Assembly: GCA_019973575.1 (NCBI GenBank)
Contig: BPUI01000001.1
Span: 2,368,342 to 2,432,341, forward strand
DNA length: 64,000 bases
Source: Gemmatimonadetes bacterium T265
GTDB taxonomy: Bacteria > Gemmatimonadota > Gemmatimonadetes > Gemmatimonadales > Gemmatimonadaceae
Direction: 5' to 3'
The translations under genes and the position numbers were made by a program. Each line of letters opens with the position of its first letter. Within the stretch, counting starts at the first letter, position 1. Under the pieces are notes generated by a model. It had not been told where the DNA came from. It searched no databases and was given only the letters and a program-made list of their open reading frames with translations. Positions 7,899 through 16,906 of the stretch are shown here, piece by piece.

Positions 7899-10133
7899 AT
7901 GGCTGTTTCCGCCCCGCCGCGTCCGCCCGCGCCTCGTGTCGCGCCGGTCTCGCCTGTCGTCCCGCCGTCCGCGCCCGGATGGTGGCGGGAGCGGCGCGAC
8001 CGGCTGCGCGAGCGGCTCCGCCCCGCACCCGGGCAGGTCGGCTGGTCGCGCCGGACGCTCCTCTTCGCCGCCGCGTTGGTCGCGCTCGTCGCGGCCATAT
8101 GCGCGGGCGACGCGTGGGTGCTCACCTGCGGGTTCGACGGGTGTCCGACCACCGCCGACATCCGCGCGTTCCAGCCGAGCGAGGGCGGGCGCATCCTCGA
8201 CCGGTCGGGGGAGGCGATGGGGCGCCTGCGGCTCGTCCGGCGCGTCAACGTCCCGCTCGCCGCCGTGCCCGCCTCCGTGCGCGACGCCTTCGTCGCGATC
8301 GAGGACCGCCGCTTTTACCAGCACCGCGGCGTCGACTGGCGCGGCGGGGCGCGCGCGCTCCTCGCCAACCTGCGCGCGGGCGGCGTGCGCGAAGGGTTCA
8401 GCACGATCACGATGCAGGTCGTGCGCAACACCTTCGCCGTCGAGCGCCAGGGCGAGCGCTCGGTCCGCCGCAAGCTCCTCGAGCTGCGCCTCTCGCGCCT
8501 GCTGGAAAGCACGCTCACCAAGGACCAGATCCTCGAGCTCTACCTCAACGTCATCTACCTCGGCAACGGCGTGTACGGCGTCGAGGCGGCGAGCCGCGAC
8601 CTGTTCGGGCGGAGTGTGGGGCAGTTGACGCTGGCGCAGGCGGCCACGCTCGCCGCGCTGCCCAAGGGGCCGAGCGCGTACACGCCGCGCCGCTTCCCGA
8701 CCCGGGCGCGGCGCCGCCGGGACCTCGTGCTCGCCCGCATGGCGCGCGACGGCTACGTGAGCGAGGCCGCGGCGGAGCGCGCGGCGGGCGAGCCGATCCG
8801 CGTGACGCGCGACGGCTGGACGCCCGAAGGGCAGGGGAACTCCTACGCGCTCGACGCGGTGCGGCAGGTCGTCGACTCGATCAAGGAGGCGAACGGGATC
8901 GAGTCGAACGACCTCGTCGTCACGACCACGCTCGACGCCGTCGCGCAGGCCGCCGCCGAACGCGCGGTGCGGCGACAGGCGGCGTCGATCGGACACGACG
9001 TCGAGGGGGCGATGGTCGCCATCGACCCGCGGACCGGCGCCGTGCGCGCGCTCGTCGGTGGCGTCGAGACGGGGGACGACTACGCGCGCGGCAGCTTCAA
9101 CCGCGCGACCGGCGCGCACCGCCAGCCGGGCTCGGCGTTCAAGCCGTTCGTCTACGCGACCGCGCTCGCGAGCGGGATGACCGCGGCGACCCGGGTCGAC
9201 GACGAGCCGATCGAGGTCGACCTCGGCCACGGCCAGGTCTGGCGTCCGGGCAACTCCGAGGGCCACTACCTCGGCGAGACGACGCTGCGCGAGGCGCTCG
9301 CCCACTCGGCCAACGGCGCGACGGTGCGCGTCGCGCAGCGGCTCGGCGAGCCGCGCATCATCCAGACGGCGCACGCGGCCGGCATCGTCAGCCCGCTGCC
9401 GGCCGTGCCCGCGGTTGTGTTAGGCGCGGCCGAGGTCACGCCGATGGAGCTCGTCACGGCCTACGCGCCGTTCGCGAACGGCGGCCTGCGCGTCGCGCCG
9501 CGCCTCGTCGCGCGCGTCGCGACGATGGACGGCAACGCCCTCTGGACGGGCGACGTGCGCCGCACGGCGGTCATGGACCCGCGCGACGCGTTCGTCCTGA
9601 CCTCGATGCTCCGCTCGGTGGTGCAGGAGGGGACGGGGCACGAGATCGTCGACGCCGGGATCCGCGACCCGGTCGCGGGCAAGACCGGGACGACCAACGA
9701 CGGCGCCGACGTCTGGTTCGTGGGCTACACGCCGTCGCTCGTCGCGGGGTTCTGGTTCGGCGCGGACGACCCGCGCCCGTTAGGCGAGGGCGCGACCGGC
9801 GGGCGGATGGCCGCGCCGGCGTGGGCCGACTTCTACCGCACCGGCTGGCGCGAGCGCGCCGGCGACTGGGCCCCGCCGCCCGGGCTCGTCCGCCGCAAGA
9901 TCGACGCGGACAACGGCTACCTTGCCAACACTTACTGCCCGACGATCCGCGACGAGTGGTTCAAGGCCGGGACCGAGCCGACGGAGATTTGCCCGGTGCA
10001 CGCGACCCCGCCGGAGCCGGCCGCGACCGACTCGGTGCCGAGCGACTCGAGCGCGCCGCCGGCGGTGGTCACCGACGTGAAAAAGGCGGGGTCCGCGGTC
10101 GGGCGGTTCTTCAAGCACCTCTTCAAGTTCTAG
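7899..10133 (+). CDS. Class A penicillin-binding protein (PBP1A type)
   Basis: 744 residues. Bifunctional peptidoglycan synthase of the inner membrane. A Pro/Arg-rich cytoplasmic tail precedes one membrane anchor at about 53-75 (LLFAAALVALVAAICAG). The GT51 glycosyltransferase domain carries AIEDRRFYQHRGVDW, GFSTITMQVVRNTF, RKLLELRLS and ILELYLNVIYLGNGVYGVE. The transpeptidase domain has SAFK (S412, K415), SANG (S470) and KTGTTND (K595). The C-terminus is Pro/Ser-rich and ends in Lys/Phe. ATG 7899 is preferred; GTG 7848 would add 17 residues, and neither has a clear SD. The 3' end overlaps the convergent lipid-kinase gene by 11 bp. Two rare TTA codons are in Leu-Gly pairs at 9420 and 9780. 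Confidence 0.95.
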   Translation: MAVSAPPRPPAPRVAPVSPVVPPSAPGWWRERRDRLRERLRPAPGQVGWSRRTLLFAAALVALVAAICAGDAWVLTCGFDGCPTTADIRAFQPSEGGRILDRSGEAMGRLRLVRRVNVPLAAVPASVRDAFVAIEDRRFYQHRGVDWRGGARALLANLRAGGVREGFSTITMQVVRNTFAVERQGERSVRRKLLELRLSRLLESTLTKDQILELYLNVIYLGNGVYGVEAASRDLFGRSVGQLTLAQAATLAALPKGPSAYTPRRFPTRARRRRDLVLARMARDGYVSEAAAERAAGEPIRVTRDGWTPEGQGNSYALDAVRQVVDSIKEANGIESNDLVVTTTLDAVAQAAAERAVRRQAASIGHDVEGAMVAIDPRTGAVRALVGGVETGDDYARGSFNRATGAHRQPGSAFKPFVYATALASGMTAATRVDDEPIEVDLGHGQVWRPGNSEGHYLGETTLREALAHSANGATVRVAQRLGEPRIIQTAHAAGIVSPLPAVPAVVLGAAEVTPMELVTAYAPFANGGLRVAPRLVARVATMDGNALWTGDVRRTAVMDPRDAFVLTSMLRSVVQEGTGHEIVDAGIRDPVAGKTGTTNDGADVWFVGYTPSLVAGFWFGADDPRPLGEGATGGRMAAPAWADFYRTGWRERAGDWAPPPGLVRRKIDADNGYLANTYCPTIRDEWFKAGTEPTEICPVHATPPEPAATDSVPSDSSAPPAVVTDVKKAGSAVGRFFKHLFKF

Positions 10134-11076
10134 CCGCGGTCGTCGCCTCCGCCGGCCCAACGGCGACGAACGCGCCGCGCGCCATCCGGTAGCGCAGCGG
10201 CGCCGTCATCCGCACCAGCTCGCCGTCGATCGCGACCCGCCCGCGCGGGCGCCGGAGGCCGATCTCGCACGCGTGCACGAGCGCGACGTCGACCGCGTCG
10301 CTCTCCGCCGCGACCGACTCGAGCCCCTCGACGGCCGCGCGCGCCGCGAGCGCGAGCACGCGCGCGCGCGACGCGGCACGCACGACGACCACGTGCAGCG
10401 CGCGCGCGCCGTTCGCCACGCGGACGCCGTGCCCGGCGCGCGAGAAGTCGCGCTCGCCGACGCCGACGAAGACGAGCGGGCTCTCCGGATAGCGGTGCGT
10501 CGGGTCGTCGTCGCGGTCGCCCTCGCGGACGGTGACCGTGAACCCGCGCAGCCCCGCCCACGTCCGCCCCGCCGCGAGCGCGCTCGCGAGGCGGTACCCC
10601 GACCAGCGCTCGAACCGCTCGCGCGTGCGCACGAAGGTGACGTACGCGCCGACCGCGCTCGTGTTCAGGATCGCGTGGTCGTTGACGTAGGCGAGGTCCG
10701 CCGGGGCCGCCCGGCCCTCGGCCGCGACCGTTAGGCACGCCGCCTCGTCGTCGACCGGGAGGCCGAGGTCCGTCGCGAAGTGGTTGAGCGTCCCGCCCGG
10801 CAGGACGGCGAGCTCCTGGCCGGTCGCGGCGGCGACGGCGGCAGCCGCCGCGACCGTGCCGTCGCCCCCCGAGACGAGCACGCGCCGGTGGCCCGCCGCG
10901 GCGGCGGCGCGCATCACCGCGCCTAACGCATCCGGCGCGACCTCGCGCAGCGCGAACCGGGCGTCCGCGCCGATCGCCGCGCGCGCGGCGTCGGCGCTCC
11001 CGCCGCCCGGGTTGACGAACGCCGGAATCACGCCGGGCGGGACCGCCGCGGCCGGGCCGCCCGCGCGCGCGCTCAC
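10123..11076 (-). CDS. Diacylglycerol kinase-catalytic-domain lipid kinase (YegS/BmrU/DgkB-like)
   Basis: 317 residues. It has the NAD-kinase/DAGK fold: AFVNPGGGSAD at the N-terminus, VLVSGGDGTVAAAAA (nucleotide site GGDGT, about residue 66) and LAVLPGGTLNHFATDLGLP, the family's PxGTxNxxA motif. The C-terminal beta domain ends RVAIDGELV near the end, as usual. It probably phosphorylates a diacylglycerol or similar lipid on the inner face of the membrane. The GTG start at 11076 overlaps the fetB stop as GTGA, which indicates translational coupling. A much longer in-frame upstream extension is the shadow of fetB. It is the last gene of a GntR-fetA-fetB-kinase operon. Confidence 0.88.
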   Translation of the reverse strand: MSARAGGPAAAVPPGVIPAFVNPGGGSADAARAAIGADARFALREVAPDALGAVMRAAAAAGHRRVLVSGGDGTVAAAAAVAAATGQELAVLPGGTLNHFATDLGLPVDDEAACLTVAAEGRAAPADLAYVNDHAILNTSAVGAYVTFVRTRERFERWSGYRLASALAAGRTWAGLRGFTVTVREGDRDDDPTHRYPESPLVFVGVGERDFSRAGHGVRVANGARALHVVVVRAASRARVLALAARAAVEGLESVAAESDAVDVALVHACEIGLRRPRGRVAIDGELVRMTAPLRYRMARGAFVAVGPAEATTAART

Positions 11077-11900
11077 ACCGCGACCCGTTCGGCCAGCTGC
11101 TCGGCGGCCGTAAAGAACGCCGCGCGGTAGCGCCGGACCACGAGCCACGCCGTCGCCGCCGTCGCGCCGGCGAGCATGAACACGACCACGAGTTGGTACC
11201 GCACCGCGAGCAGCGGCGACTGGCCGGCGAGAATCTGTCCCGTCATCATCCCCGGCAGTTGCACGATCCCGACCACCGCGAGCGCGTTCGCGGCCGGCAG
11301 CAGCGCCGCGGTCATCGCCTGCCGCGCCGCCTCGGCGGTCGCCTGCGCCGGCGAGGCGCCGAGCGCGAGCCACGCCTCGACCTCGCCGCGGCGCAGCTGC
11401 AGCTCGCTCGCGAGGCGCTCCGCCGCGAGCGCGGCGCCGTTCATCGCGTTCCCGAGGATCATCCCGAACAGCGGGACGAGGTAGCGCGCGTCGTACCACG
11501 GGCGCACGCGCAGGACGACCGCGTCGACGTAGGCGAGCGTTAGGCCCGCGCCGAGGAGCAGCGCGAGGCCGCTCGCCCGCCAGAGCGCGCCCGGCGCGGC
11601 CGCCGCCGACTCGCCCTTGCGCGACGGCCGGGACGCGGCGGTATGCGTGGCCGCCGCGAGCATCCCGCCGAGGGCGAGCAGGACGAGCCACCACCGGTCC
11701 GCGGCGAACAGCCCGGTCAGCACGTAGCCGACCGCGACGAGTTGCACGGTCGCGCGCACCGCGCCGACCGCGAAACGGCGCGCGAGTCCGAGCCGCTCCC
11801 ACCGCGCGACCCCGACCGCGACGAGGACGAGCGCCGCGGCGAGCGCGAGCGACGGCCAGGTGACGTCGACCGGCCCGGAGCCGTTCGCCGCGGGCGTCAC
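11073..11900 (-). CDS. fetB: FetB/UPF0014-family ABC permease
   Basis: 275 residues with about six to seven hydrophobic segments. The conserved centre of the family is LVPLFGMILGNAMNGAALA, then EAWLALGASPAQA and VGIVQLPGMMTGQILAG, which make the assignment firm. E. coli FetB (YbbM) forms an iron exporter with FetA (YbbL); metal specificity here is carried over from the family. The GTG start (11898-11900) overlaps the upstream ATPase stop by four bases (GTGA), and its stop overlaps the next gene in the same way. Confidence 0.9.
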   Translation of the reverse strand: MTPAANGSGPVDVTWPSLALAAALVLVAVGVARWERLGLARRFAVGAVRATVQLVAVGYVLTGLFAADRWWLVLLALGGMLAAATHTAASRPSRKGESAAAAPGALWRASGLALLLGAGLTLAYVDAVVLRVRPWYDARYLVPLFGMILGNAMNGAALAAERLASELQLRRGEVEAWLALGASPAQATAEAARQAMTAALLPAANALAVVGIVQLPGMMTGQILAGQSPLLAVRYQLVVVFMLAGATAATAWLVVRRYRAAFFTAAEQLAERVAV

Positions 11901-12628
11901 GCGCTCGCCAGGTAGGCGCGCACGCGCGGGTGCGCGGCGGCGTCGAAGAGCGCCGCGGACGGGCCGGCTTCGAGCACCCGCCCCGCCTCGAGTGCGACGA
12001 GGTAGGTGCTCGTCTCGCGCGCCTCCCGGAGCCGGTGCGTGACCATCACGACGTCGACCCCGCGGTCCACCGGCAGCCGGGCGACGGTCCGCATCAGCCG
12101 CTCGCCGACCTCGGGGTCGAGCGCCGCGGTCGGTTCGTCGAGCAGCAGAACGGCCGGCGCCGCGACGAGCGCGCGGGCGAGCGCGACGCGCTGTCGTTCG
12201 CCTCCGGACAGTCGCGCGGCGTCGCGGTCCGCGTACGCGCGCGGCAGCTCGGCGGCGTCGAGCGCGTCCAGCAGATCGGCCGGCGCGGCCGGACCGGCGG
12301 GGTCGCCGAGCGCGGCCGCGGCGCGCAAGTTGTCGGCGACCGTCCCAGCGAACATCGTCGGGGTCTGGAAGACGAACCCGACGCGCCGGCGGAGGGCGCG
12401 GACCGGGTAGCTCGCGAGCGGCCGCCCGTCGTGGGCGACCTCGCCCGTGGTCGGGTCATCGAGCCGGTTGAGGAGCCGGAGCAGCGACGTCTTCCCCGCG
12501 CCCGACGGGCCGACGAGGGCGGTCACCTCACCGCCCGGGATGGCGAGGGTGACGTCGTGCAACACCGCGGCCCCGCCGCGCGACTGTGCGACGCCCCGCA
12601 GCGCGAACCGGGGCGGGCCTTCGGGCAA
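11897..12628 (-). CDS. fetA: FetA-like ABC transporter ATP-binding protein
   Basis: 243 residues if started at TTG 12628. Walker A GPSGAGKTS (about 40-48), Q-loop VFQTPTMF, signature LSGGERQRVALARAL, Walker B LLLDEPTAALD and switch His in VMVTHRL are all intact. It is the ATPase partner of the FetB-type permease just downstream, with a 4-bp overlap. No ATG or GTG lies suitably close in frame; TTG 12628 gives MPEGPPRFALRGV and starts 27 bp after the GntR stop. The far longer upstream frame is the shadow of the regulator. The probable role is export or homeostasis of a metal such as iron. Confidence 0.88.
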   Translation of the reverse strand: MPEGPPRFALRGVAQSRGGAAVLHDVTLAIPGGEVTALVGPSGAGKTSLLRLLNRLDDPTTGEVAHDGRPLASYPVRALRRRVGFVFQTPTMFAGTVADNLRAAAALGDPAGPAAPADLLDALDAAELPRAYADRDAARLSGGERQRVALARALVAAPAVLLLDEPTAALDPEVGERLMRTVARLPVDRGVDVVMVTHRLREARETSTYLVALEAGRVLEAGPSAALFDAAAHPRVRAYLASA

Positions 12629-12654
12629 CGCTCGGCGGCGCGGGGGTGGCGCGC

Positions 12655-13629
12655 CTAACGAGCGCCCGCTGGCCGCGGCGTACGGCGCGCGCGCGACGGC
12701 GAGAGCTGGGCCTGCACGACGGCGACGGCGATCGCGCGCGTCGACGCGTCCGAGAGCGTGCGGGCCGGCATCACGAGGCGGCCGGGTAGCCGGTGCCGCC
12801 CGATGCGCTCGCGCGCGGCCTCCGTGATGTAGGTCGGCGCGTCGGGCGGGATCACCGAGAGGTCGTCCTGGCCGGCGACGAGCACGCGCAGGTTGCGCGC
12901 GCCCTCCGCGCCGTCGAGGAACGCGTGCACGAGGCTCGCGAACCGCACGTCCGCGATCACGGCGTAGGTCACGCGCGTCAGCAGGAGGCGCCAGTCCGGG
13001 CTCAGCAGATCCGGGCGCATGTCGATGATCACGCTCGGCACGCCGAGCCGCTCGGCGAGCCGCGACAGGTGCGATTCCGTGCGCTCCGTGCCGACGAGCA
13101 GGTGCGCGCGCGCGAGCCCCCGCGGAAGGTCGTCGTCTTCGCCGCCGTCGAGCGGGGGTAGATCTTCCGCGACGATCCCCGTCGCCTGCACGCCGAAGTC
13201 CTCGCGCAGCTCGCGGGCGAGCCCGGCGGCCTGGTCGGTCGTCGCCGCGATGACGGCGGCGGTGAGCGAGCGGCTGCGCGTCGCCGCGTCGAACGCGTCG
13301 GCGATGGCGGGCGCCGGAATGCCGCGGCGGATGCCGTCCGCGATCACGTCGGCGAGCCACTGCGGGCTCGCGCCCTGCGGCGTCGCGGACGTCCCGGCCG
13401 ATGGGCGTGGCGAAAGGAACACGCCCGAGCGCGGGCGCAATTCGACGAGCCCCTCGCCGGCGAGCGCGCGGTACGCCTCCGCGACGACCCGCGGGTCGGC
13501 CTTGAGATCGCGCGCAAGCTCGCGGGTCGACGGAAGCCGCGCCCCGTCGCGGAGCGCGCCCGACGCGAGGGCGCCGAGGAGGCGTTGGCGGAGCGCGTCG
13601 GTGATGCCCTGGCGGCGAGGTTGCGGCAT
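12655..13629 (-). CDS. GntR-family transcriptional regulator
   Basis: 324 residues. The N-terminal winged helix is typical: ITDALRQRLLGALASGALRDG, then RLPSTRELARDLKADPRVVAEAYRALAGEGLVE, then RSGVFLSPRP. The C-terminal ~230 residues are not a clear FCD, UTRA or aminotransferase domain. They read like an Ala-rich alpha/beta sensor (VSVIIDMRPDL-like segment, VIADVRFASLV). As first gene of an operon with fetA, fetB and a lipid kinase, it probably controls them, perhaps in response to metal or envelope stress. It ends on a TAG inside the CGTTAGGC word (12653-12658). Three similar 11-mers in its upstream region could be its operators. Confidence 0.85.
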   Translation of the reverse strand: MPQPRRQGITDALRQRLLGALASGALRDGARLPSTRELARDLKADPRVVAEAYRALAGEGLVELRPRSGVFLSPRPSAGTSATPQGASPQWLADVIADGIRRGIPAPAIADAFDAATRSRSLTAAVIAATTDQAAGLARELREDFGVQATGIVAEDLPPLDGGEDDDLPRGLARAHLLVGTERTESHLSRLAERLGVPSVIIDMRPDLLSPDWRLLLTRVTYAVIADVRFASLVHAFLDGAEGARNLRVLVAGQDDLSVIPPDAPTYITEAARERIGRHRLPGRLVMPARTLSDASTRAIAVAVVQAQLSPSRARRTPRPAGAR

Positions 13630-13708
13630 GAAGGTTTCGTCAGGCGTGTTGGCCGGGTGGATCCGCCTGGAACGTGCAGGCGTGGTACGTCATCCGTCGT
13701 CTGTTCAA

Positions 13709-13781
13709 CCGAACGTCGGCGACACCGTTGCGCAACTGCTACGGACGTCGGACCCGCAGATTGCCGGCGGCCGAACGTTGG
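13709..13781. promoter_or_regulatory. Three similar 11-mers spaced ~30 bp in the GntR/DinB divergent region
   Basis: CCGAACGTCGG (13709-13719), ACGGACGTCGG (13741-13751) and CCGAACGTTGG (13771-13781) repeat with spacings of 32 and 30 bp, about three helical turns. A perfect palindrome GTTGCGCAAC (13727-13736) lies between the first two. They are plausible binding sites for the divergent GntR regulator; they could also be chance in such G+C-rich DNA. Confidence 0.35.
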
Positions 13782-13842
13782 TGCCCAACTTCTCCGCTCC
13801 CGCTGCCCGAGTGTCGTTCGCCGCCCGCCGGCTCATGTCCAG

Positions 13843-14349
13843 ATGACCGCCCCACAAGAGGCCTGGCTCCGCGGGCCACTGCCCGAGATTCCGCCGGTGC
13901 TCCAGCCCATCGCTCACGCCCTTCTGCAGGCGCGCGAGGAGGTGGACGCGCTCGTGGCGGGTTTTCCCGACGCGCGACTCTGGGACCGGTCGGCCGGCGT
14001 CGCCTCGGTCGGCTTCCACCTGCGGCACCTGGCGGGGGTGCTCGACCGGCTGACGACCTACGCCAGTGGCGAGGCGCTGACCCCCGCACAGCTCACCGCG
14101 CTGGCCGGGGAGGAAACCCCGTCCGCAACGGACACCGCCACCGCGCTGGCCGCCGCGTTCGGTGCGGCGGTCGACCGCGCCCTCGCGCAGCTCCGCTCGA
14201 CGGACCCCGCCACCGTGTTCGAGGCGCGCGGCGTCGGGCGCGCGGGACTGCCGTCGACGGTCCTCGGACTCCTGGTGCACGCGGCCGAGCACACGATGCG
14301 GCACGTCGGCCAGCTGACCGTTACCACGCGAGTGTTTCGCGGCGAGTGA
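13843..14349 (+). CDS. DinB-family (DUF664-like) four-helix protein
   Basis: 168 residues. DinB/YfiT-type four-helix bundle, often a metal-dependent thiol transferase or of unknown function. The three metal histidines of the family fit FHLRHLAGVLDRL (about residue 65) and HAAEHTMRHVGQL near the C-terminus. The first helix region PVLQPIAHALLQAREEVDAL and ARLWDRSAGVASVGFHL are typical. The ATG at 13843 has no strong SD. It is divergent from the GntR operon, and the two may share control sequences. Confidence 0.85.
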   Translation: MTAPQEAWLRGPLPEIPPVLQPIAHALLQAREEVDALVAGFPDARLWDRSAGVASVGFHLRHLAGVLDRLTTYASGEALTPAQLTALAGEETPSATDTATALAAAFGAAVDRALAQLRSTDPATVFEARGVGRAGLPSTVLGLLVHAAEHTMRHVGQLTVTTRVFRGE

Positions 14350-14450
14350 ACCGCCGGTGGTCGACTCGGCCCGGTGTGCATGCACGCCCGCCGTGCGCGT
14401 CTCCACGTTACAGCCGATTTTCCACCGCTCAGTCCCGGCCGTCCCAGCCC

Positions 14451-15521
14451 ATGCGTGCACGCCTCGGTCCGACCTCGTCGCTGATCGCGCTTTCCGTCGT
14501 CCTTCTCGGACTCGCCTGCGGCTCGAACGGTCGCGCCCCGTCTGCCGCGCGCGATCAGGCGTTGGCGGCTGCCGGCGCGGTGCGGAGTGAGCGGCGAGCC
14601 CGAGAGGTGCCCGCTGCGCCCAGCCCGGAACCGGAAGGCGCGCCGGCCGCGCCAAAGGCGGTGGTTGCAGCGCCGGGCGCCGCAGGCGACGACGCGGCGG
14701 GCGGCGAGGAGCCGGCCGCGGTGGCGCCAACGTTCAGCGGCTCGGCGACCGATTCGGCCCCGGCCGCAGCCGCGGCGGCAATGCTCATCCGCACCGGCAC
14801 GGCGAGCATCGAGGTCGACTCCGTCGAACTCGCGGCCGAACACGTCCGCCAACTCGCGACGCGCCTCGGCGGATACGTCGCCAATACCTCGTTCGCCGGC
14901 GGGCAGAACCAGGTGCGGTCCGCCACGCTCGAAGTGAAGGTCCCGGCCGGGCGCTTCGACGCGCTCCAGAGCGGACTCGTGCCGTTAGGCCGTGTCGACT
15001 CGGTGGACGTGCAGGCGGAGGACGTCGGCGAGGAGTACGTCGACGTCGCCGCGCAGCTCGCGAACGGCCGGCGCCTCGAGGCGCGGCTCGTGGCCCTCGC
15101 CGACCGGCAGAGCACGCGGCTCGCCGACCTGCTCGCCGTCGAGCGCGAACTGGCGCGCGTGCGCGGCGAGATCGACCGCGCGGAAGGGCGGCTCCGCTAC
15201 CTCCGCGCGCACGCCGCGACGAGCACGCTCACCGTCACGGTGCACGCGCGCGCGCCGATCGTCGGCGGGTCGCCGGCAGCGAACCCAATCGCCGAGGCGT
15301 TCCGCGAGGCGTGGCGGAACTTCGTCGGCGTGGTCGCCACGTCGATCGCGCTCCTCGGCGGACTCGCACCGCTCGCCGCGCTGGTCGTGTTAGGCGCGCT
15401 CGCGTGGCGGCGCTGGGGGCGACGCTGGCCCCGCCCGGCGCGTCCCGGCGACGCCGCGCCCTGGGGCGCCGGCGACCGGGCCGCGACGCCTCGACCGCCG
15501 GCGGCGCCCCCGGGCCCCTAG
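14451..15521 (+). CDS. DUF4349 lipoprotein with C-terminal membrane anchor
   Basis: 356 residues. The lipobox is LLGLAC with Cys24; a low-complexity Ala/Pro/Glu linker (~30-110) follows. The DUF4349 core starts at MLIRTGTASIEVDSVELAAE, with GGYVANTSF, ATLEVKVPAGRFD, LGRVDSVDVQAEDVGEEYVD and a heptad-like helix LADLLAVERELARVRGEIDRAEG (coiled coil). TSTLTVTVHA follows, then one hydrophobic span (VVATSIALLGGLAPLAALVVL) and a basic tail. DUF4349 proteins are envelope proteins of unknown function. It carries two TTA Leu-Gly words (14985, 15390). It ends 15 bp before the convergent DUF1501 gene. Confidence 0.88.
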   Translation: MRARLGPTSSLIALSVVLLGLACGSNGRAPSAARDQALAAAGAVRSERRAREVPAAPSPEPEGAPAAPKAVVAAPGAAGDDAAGGEEPAAVAPTFSGSATDSAPAAAAAAMLIRTGTASIEVDSVELAAEHVRQLATRLGGYVANTSFAGGQNQVRSATLEVKVPAGRFDALQSGLVPLGRVDSVDVQAEDVGEEYVDVAAQLANGRRLEARLVALADRQSTRLADLLAVERELARVRGEIDRAEGRLRYLRAHAATSTLTVTVHARAPIVGGSPAANPIAEAFREAWRNFVGVVATSIALLGGLAPLAALVVLGALAWRRWGRRWPRPARPGDAAPWGAGDRAATPRPPAAPPGP

Positions 15522-15535
15522 CGACCCGCGCCGGC

Positions 15536-16867
15536 CTACCCGAGCACGCCGATCCAGTCGCGCGAGCCGCCGGCGTAGCCGGGGAAGAGCCGGTCCGTCC
15601 GCACCGCGCCGAGGTGCTTCTCCGCGATCTCGCTGAACACCGCGCGGAAGTCGGTCGTCAGCGCGAGGTCGCGGCCTTCGTTCAGCTGCTCGGGGGCCAG
15701 CCCGGGCCAGCGCCCGTGGACCGTGTGCCCGCGCACCCCGCCGCCGATCACGAACATGCTGCCCGCGTGTCCGTGGTCGGTGCCGCCGTTGCCGTTCTGG
15801 CGCGCGGTGCGCCCGAACTCGCTCATCGTCAGCACGAGCACGTCCCCCATGCGGTCGCCGAGGTCGGCGACGAACGCCGCGATGCTCGAGCCGAAGTCGC
15901 CGAGGCGGTTCGCGAGTTGGCCGGTCGCGCCGCCCTGGTTGACGTGCGTGTCCCACCCGCCGACGTCGGCGAAGGCGATCTCCAGCCCGACGTCGGCCTT
16001 GATGAGCTGCGCGATCTGGAGCAGCCGCTGCCCGAACTGCGACTTCGGGTAGCTGGCGCCGTTCTCGGGCTGGTACTTCCGCGGGTCGGCGGCGCGGAGG
16101 ACCTTCATCGCCTCGAACATTTCGGTGCCCGACGCGTGGATCAGGTCGGCCGAGCCGGTAGTGTAGAGCGCCTCGAGCCGCCGCTCGGCGTCGCCCCCGG
16201 CGGCGCGGATCGTGAACTCGTCGATCGAGTTCATCGCGACGGTCGGCGCGGGGCCCTCCATCGCGCGCGGCGTCTGCTGCGTCATCGCGACCGCGCGGAA
16301 CGGCGACTCCTTCACCGGGTGCCCGTGCGCGTCGACGAGGCCGGCGCTCGGCCCGCCCGCGGCGTGCGTCGCGCAGCCGTCCTCGCACGTGCCGCGCAGC
16401 GCGAGGTAGCGGTTGAGCCATCCGTCGCGCGTGCCCTTCGCGTCGGGCGTGCCCGTCTCCATGAAGTCCTGCGCGTCGAAGTGCGAGCGGGTCGCGCTCG
16501 GGCTCCCGACGGCGTGGACCGGGGCGAGCAGCCCGCGGTCCCAGACCGGCTTGAGCGCGCCTAACGCGGGGTGCAGCCCGAAGTGCCCGTCGAGGTCGAG
16601 CGCGCCGTTCGGGCGCCCCGGCTCGGGGACGGCGATGTTGGGCCGCAGCGCGTAGTAGTTGCGGTCCCCGAACGGGACGACCACGTTGAGGGCGTCGGCC
16701 GCGCCGCGCTGGAACAGGCAGACGAGCACCTTGCCGCCCTGCGCGCCGCGCGTGGCCGCGCCGCGCGCGAGCGACTGCGCGAAGGCGCTGCGGCGCAGGA
16801 AGCTGGGCGAGAGGCCCATCGTGACGAGCGCGAGGGCGCCCGACTTGAGGAAGGTGCGGCGTTGCAT
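15536..16867 (-). CDS. DUF1501 protein, Tat-type secreted
   Basis: 443 residues. It starts MQRRTFLKSGALALVTMGLS, a twin-arginine signal. The family belongs to the alkaline-phosphatase/sulfatase-like superfamily: KVLVCLFQRGAADALNVVVP near the start, GWDTHVNQGG in the middle, and LVLTMSEFGRTARQNGNGGTDHG with metal-type Asp/His near the end. It pairs with the DUF1800 gene 39 bp upstream. These two families are found together in many Planctomycetes, Proteobacteria and Gemmatimonadetes, but their substrate is not established. Confidence 0.92.
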   Translation of the reverse strand: MQRRTFLKSGALALVTMGLSPSFLRRSAFAQSLARGAATRGAQGGKVLVCLFQRGAADALNVVVPFGDRNYYALRPNIAVPEPGRPNGALDLDGHFGLHPALGALKPVWDRGLLAPVHAVGSPSATRSHFDAQDFMETGTPDAKGTRDGWLNRYLALRGTCEDGCATHAAGGPSAGLVDAHGHPVKESPFRAVAMTQQTPRAMEGPAPTVAMNSIDEFTIRAAGGDAERRLEALYTTGSADLIHASGTEMFEAMKVLRAADPRKYQPENGASYPKSQFGQRLLQIAQLIKADVGLEIAFADVGGWDTHVNQGGATGQLANRLGDFGSSIAAFVADLGDRMGDVLVLTMSEFGRTARQNGNGGTDHGHAGSMFVIGGGVRGHTVHGRWPGLAPEQLNEGRDLALTTDFRAVFSEIAEKHLGAVRTDRLFPGYAGGSRDWIGVLG

Positions 16868-16906
16868 GGGCGTGCTCCGGGGTGCTGCGGGAGAGGGTCG
16901 GACGGC

